This document shows positions 60,400-64,000 of a stretch of 64,000 nt of DNA, piece after piece. The notes beneath the pieces were generated by a model, which was not told the DNA's origin, ran no database searches, and was given only the letters and a program-made list of their open reading frames with translations. This DNA comes from Acanthaster planci (lineage: Eukaryota; Echinodermata; Asteroidea; Valvatida; Acanthasteridae), in NCBI RefSeq assembly GCF_001949145.1, contig NW_019091380.1, positions 2,596,310-2,660,309 of the forward strand, written 5' to 3'. Positions within the stretch are counted from its first letter, which is position 1. Each line of letters begins with the position of its first letter. The translations under genes and the position numbers were made by a program.

Positions 60400-63300
60400 T
60401 AGATTCTCGAGGGTCCGTTCCTTGCTCTGTTTCTCATCACTGGTTTGAATATGTAGCGCGCTTTTCCACCTTTCCCTGCTATTTCCGCGACTATGACTGA
60501 GCCATGATTTTCGATAAGGCATTGTTTAGGATGCACGAGTACGTTTTCGCGTTTCCAACCGCTGCACACGCTTCATGTAGCGTGCACTGCCAAAGTTGCA
60601 GGACATGGTAAAAATCGTCGTTTCAGGGCGGTTTCATACACAACTCATGCAAGCAAGCCCTTGATGGTGAACGCGCTTAACAGGATACGTAGAGTCATCG
60701 CATTTTGTTGCGATTGCTATCAGCGACTACAACGAAGCAATCTGCCTTTTTCCACCGCCGTCGATGGATCCAATTCCAAGAAGATCGCTCGGAACGACGT
60801 TTCCTCTGCCGCTCACAACTTTCTTGGAAGAAATTTCTATCTGCGTGTAATCGCTACGGACAGAGAACATTCGCAGTGGATGTCTGACCTGCCTCGGCAG
60901 AAACACGGAATGGGGGTGATGATTGAATCTGCTGTTACATACTCTGCCGTGCTTTGGGGGAATCGATCTTTCAAGGGAGCTCCACTTCAGATGCGTGGGG
61001 TCGCGCGCCGTGCAGTGCGGAAACATCCGTGCAGAAAAATCAGATACACTCACAAAAATACACGACAACGTGACGTACCCAAACGCTAAGAAATGGGTCT
61101 CGTTGGTGGTTTCCTGGCCAAGGTGAAACATTGTGGATCAATCAAGTACGACGTAACATGGCCCACTACGCTATTTGAATCGAGTTGTCACGCCGTCGGA
61201 AAATGTCACCTCCCGTTAAAAAATCGCCGTATCACGCCTTCTTCTACCAGTTCAGCTATGCACAAAATCAGATCAGAGATCACCTACAAAATCGCCCGTT
61301 TTCGTGGTTGCTTTAGGCCCTGCCAGCATGTCCACGTGTTTGTGCTGGTGGACAGAATCATGTTATAGGGGTTATCAAAATGGTAAATGCTGCTTTGTTT
61401 CCGAGTGTAGCGTCAACGAAGCCAGAGGATCTACTAGATTGGCCTAATCCCTAATGTGACTAATCCCGATTGTCGGGAAGCATGAAAGGATAAAGGCAGT
61501 TTCGGTGCCTAAGTTCTCGTGAAAGTTCGGATCCCGCTATGCCTTATGCATACACTTTTCACGTAGTTCGCCATGAGCAGGGAAACGCAGGCACTACTCG
61601 CCTAAATTGGGGGCTTAACCAAGACTCCCCGTGATAAGGTGTTTCCAAATGCCTTATATCTGTTTTCTGGAAGTACAAGTATGCAAATCTCATTCATGAT
61701 GTCTTGTTATATTAATTAGCTGAGTCTCTGCGTCTAGTCACTGTTTGCAGGGTGGGAGGTAAACAGTTGAACTGTGAACAAATGTGGTGTCGGGGAAAAC
61801 GAACTGCATGAACTTTTCGACCGCTGTATTCTATTAGAAAATGTAATGACTTGTTTTTAAACAGTTCAACCGAGGAAATTCTTAATCAACCGATTTCGAA
61901 ATATTAGAAGGACCAGCAATGGGATTTTCAATAATGTGCCTCCTTTGTGACTTTTTCCAGCATCGTTTGGGTGCATAAGTGTAAATTCTCTCCAACAGTA
62001 TGACATCGTCACAGGAAAATCTACTCCGGGTTTGCCCTTCAGTCCACTCTTGTGAGTGAAATATTTGGTGACATGTCACCGAAATGTCAGTGTATATTTA
62101 CCTCTATTCTTTCACCTCCACAGTACCAAACAACTACAGGTAACATTGTTGGAATGCATTGCATAACACCTGGCGCCATTCTACGGCTCTAGCCCCCCCT
62201 AAAAAAATACAAATAAAACTAACAGCAGTAGCACAATTTAACAGGTGACGTCACGTGCGATGAGTCTTGCCCCCAGAAAACTTGGCTCTAGAACCGCGCC
62301 TGCAAAGCACACTGATGTTTAACAACTTTCCGGCACGAGCACCAGGCAAAATTTCCCTCCCCTGAATATTGCACATTCACATACCAATGGTACTGTTGTC
62401 AGGAGTGCTGTCAATCAATACAAGCTTCTCCATCATAGCGCATACTGCAGACAAGTACATTTGTAACCCTTTCCAGAGCTTAAAGCATAAAGCTTGATTT
62501 TAAAATGGTAAACTTAAGCATTTATCAAGGTGTACGAGAAACCAGCTAGTTTGAGTGAACTTGTTCTTCACACAGTCTCCAGGCATTCTTCTCATGCCGC
62601 CGTCCTAAAGACATACCTTGGGAACATTTCAATCATTTTTTATTCAATGTCCCCTTTTTTCAACCTACTCTTCCACGACCAAGAATTGAAAATAGAAGGT
62701 CATCAAGTGATGGCAGTGAGATTAAGAGAAATCTTACAGGACTGACCAACAGCAGAGTGCATTCCAGCAATTGTGCAGATCCACCAATTGCACCCATTAA
62801 CAGCATCTCAAACAATGACTCCTGAAATACTGCACTCAATAATTTGATGCATGTACATCTTGATAAACTAATAAATATTCTGCCTAGAACAAAATATAAA
62901 TGGATTCGTATTATGAACAAGGCAGTCGTCATAATTACACTGGCAAGTCTACCAGATGGGTACAAACATGTAGTACACTGAATAAAAAAGTTTGTAAAAT
63001 GCCGAGCCAATCTGACCAACTTTGACATCGAGCAATTTTCAACAGGGGTCCATTTGTGATGTATGTTTGACCAGTGTGCTGATGCCAGAGTGCATGTGCC
63101 TCATAGACAAAGCAATCAACTCTTGACTGGCTCCCTGCAATAGTGCTATGCATAGTGATGCACATGGCTACCAACCTTCCAAGGGTACCACCTTCAGCAG
63201 GCGATTCAGTAGTCACACTGAAAATAGTTGGAATAGAATAGTCAATAAGACTAGCCCCTTTACTTCCAACAAACACAATCACAGCACAGGAAAACTATGG

Positions 63301-63442
63301 TCAACGATAGTTTTCAATTAAACTGGTTTGGTATAGCCAAAGCACATGACAGTTGTTGTCGTGGCAATGGATATTCTACCGTACATGACTGATGAAGCAA
63401 CCAGTTATCAACTCCTCAGAGGTCAAAGTTCATCATGGCAGC
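60400..63442. other. Region without recognised genes
   Basis: Overlapping ORFs of 142 codons (plus, 60661-61089) and 134 codons (minus, 60727-61131) occupy a CpG-rich stretch. They show no recognisable domain, and neither has a convincing promoter. Beyond 61400 the sequence is AT-leaning and non-coding as far as can be seen, with one C-run transposon remnant at 62171-62301. Confidence 0.4.
62171..62301. mobile_element. Possible MITE with GGCGC..TTCTA termini
   Basis: GGCGCCATTCTACGGCTCTAG at the left and the inverse of the right end (GGCGCGGTTCTAGAGCC) share about 13 of 17 bases. C runs lie inside both ends, as in other elements of the window. Confidence 0.35.
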
Positions 63443-63754
63443 TTATGGCACTGCACTGAGCCCCAAGTTATACTTCATTGGCAGAAGACCCTCAGAAAAA
63501 GTTCCTGGCAACGAGGGTGAATATCTTAGCCCAGAGAGGGACTCGGCGTTCCTGCCTCCTGAATGTTGATGAGGTGATGACCTCTGACTGATTAAAGAAG
63601 TCTTGTCGCTCCTACGATGAAAAATGAGGAGAACTGGCACACATTCTGTAGCAATGACTATTACAGATGAAAACCATTTCTGTTCAAATTTAAAGGTTTT
63701 TGAATTTGATTTACATGTCTCTGTGTTCTTTTTCAATTGATAAACAGATTGCAA
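63443..63754 (-). CDS. Possible 3'-terminal exon of a membrane protein
   Basis: A minus-strand frame ends at a TAA (63443-63445). Near 63590-63665 it encodes a hydrophobic stretch (SSVIVIATECVPVLLIF), then a basic HRR and a Ser/His/Gly-rich tail (SQRSSPHQHSGGRNAESLSG) of about 50 residues. This looks like a last transmembrane segment with a cytoplasmic tail; the hydrophobic part loosely recalls the GPR137/TOM1 type. The 5' boundary is uncertain: AG acceptors at several points between 63640 and 63700 would serve. The rest of the gene would lie beyond the right edge. Confidence 0.3.
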   Translation of the reverse strand: MQSVYQLKKNTETCKSNSKTFKFEQKWFSSVIVIATECVPVLLIFHRRSDKTSLISQRSSPHQHSGGRNAESLSGLRYSPSLPGTFSEGLLPMKYNLGLSAVP

Positions 63755-64000
63755 GAGAGATTTGTAAAGGGGTAAATCTAGAAATCAGGGGTCCAAAAGT
63801 GTGACATTTCGCTGTGTTACATCCGACCTTTGTTATTTGACATGGAAATATCACCGGAATTGATTTCAATTATTACTATTTGTTTGGCAGGTAATATGCA
63901 TTAATTCATCACTCTTGGAAATTACAAAATGTGTTCTGAACTTACAAAATCATATGTCAGGTCAGGGCAGGGCACGTCATGACAGGGGCATGAAAAAAAA

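Larger units (their letters stand above)
57001..60400 (+). repeat. Tandem duplication, two units of about 1.8-1.9 kb
   Basis: Unit 1 starts near 57001 (CACTCAAGATTTCCATGAG) and unit 2 near 58926 (TACTCAAGATTTCCACGAG). Matches recur in order along both: the CATGCA/GATCCGCG block, the CTCCAAAAGC block, a TATA box, ACTGCTCAG, the coding region, and the GGAGCTGTGTAGTTCC block. The offset varies between about 1790 and 1925, so indels have accumulated. Overall divergence is high, so the duplication is old or the units evolve fast. Confidence 0.75.

Noticed and set aside
60661-61131. Overlapping 142- and 134-codon ORFs on opposite strands
   Set aside because: CpG-rich DNA lacks stop codons by chance; no domain, promoter or paralogue in the window supports either.
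1-64000. CRISPR arrays, operons or prokaryotic elements
   Set aside because: No regularly spaced repeats or ribosome-binding-site-led gene strings exist; the DNA is clearly from an animal genome with spliceosomal introns.

Overview
This is eukaryotic (animal) genomic DNA: split genes with GT/AG introns, long AT-leaning introns, many short inverted-repeat transposon remnants, and an assembly gap of 855 N. The dense interspersed TACATGTACATG motifs, the miniature inverted-repeat elements and the gene families suggest an invertebrate deuterostome (echinoderm or amphioxus type). This is an inference from style; no marker gene fixes the species.

Layout. (1) 1-600, minus: the first 200 residues of an intronless class A GPCR, closest in pattern to GPR161-type orphan receptors, cut by the window edge; its DRY motif reads DGY. 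(2) 601-8036: intergenic, with G/C-run-bearing transposon remnants. (3) 8037-31078, plus: a complete CLUAP1 (IFT38/qilin) gene, 11 coding exons, 432 residues, an intraflagellar-transport subunit. Its introns hold most of the repeat elements. (4) 31079-35084: tail-to-tail intergenic DNA. (5) 35085-52381, minus: an EF-hand plus multi-WD40 gene of the WDR49/WDR64/EFCAB8 type, with 19 fully visible coding exons and one exon mostly lost in the N gap. (6) 52382-63442: no recognised conserved gene, but a tandem duplication of about 1.8-1.9 kb. Each unit has a TATA promoter, a single-exon gene and a conserved small stem-loop downstream. The second copy is an intact 179-codon ORF of unknown family with two VDPFDPLY motifs and a Ser/Asp-rich acidic tail; the first copy is a decayed pseudogene. 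(7) 63443-63754, minus: a possible terminal exon of a membrane protein, low confidence.

How the genes relate: CLUAP1 is a core ciliary transport protein. EF-hand/WD40 proteins of the second type are associated with cilia and sperm in other animals, and GPR161 is a ciliary receptor. The clustering may be accidental. The most novel-looking item is the duplicated TATA-driven single-exon gene at 57-60.4 kb.
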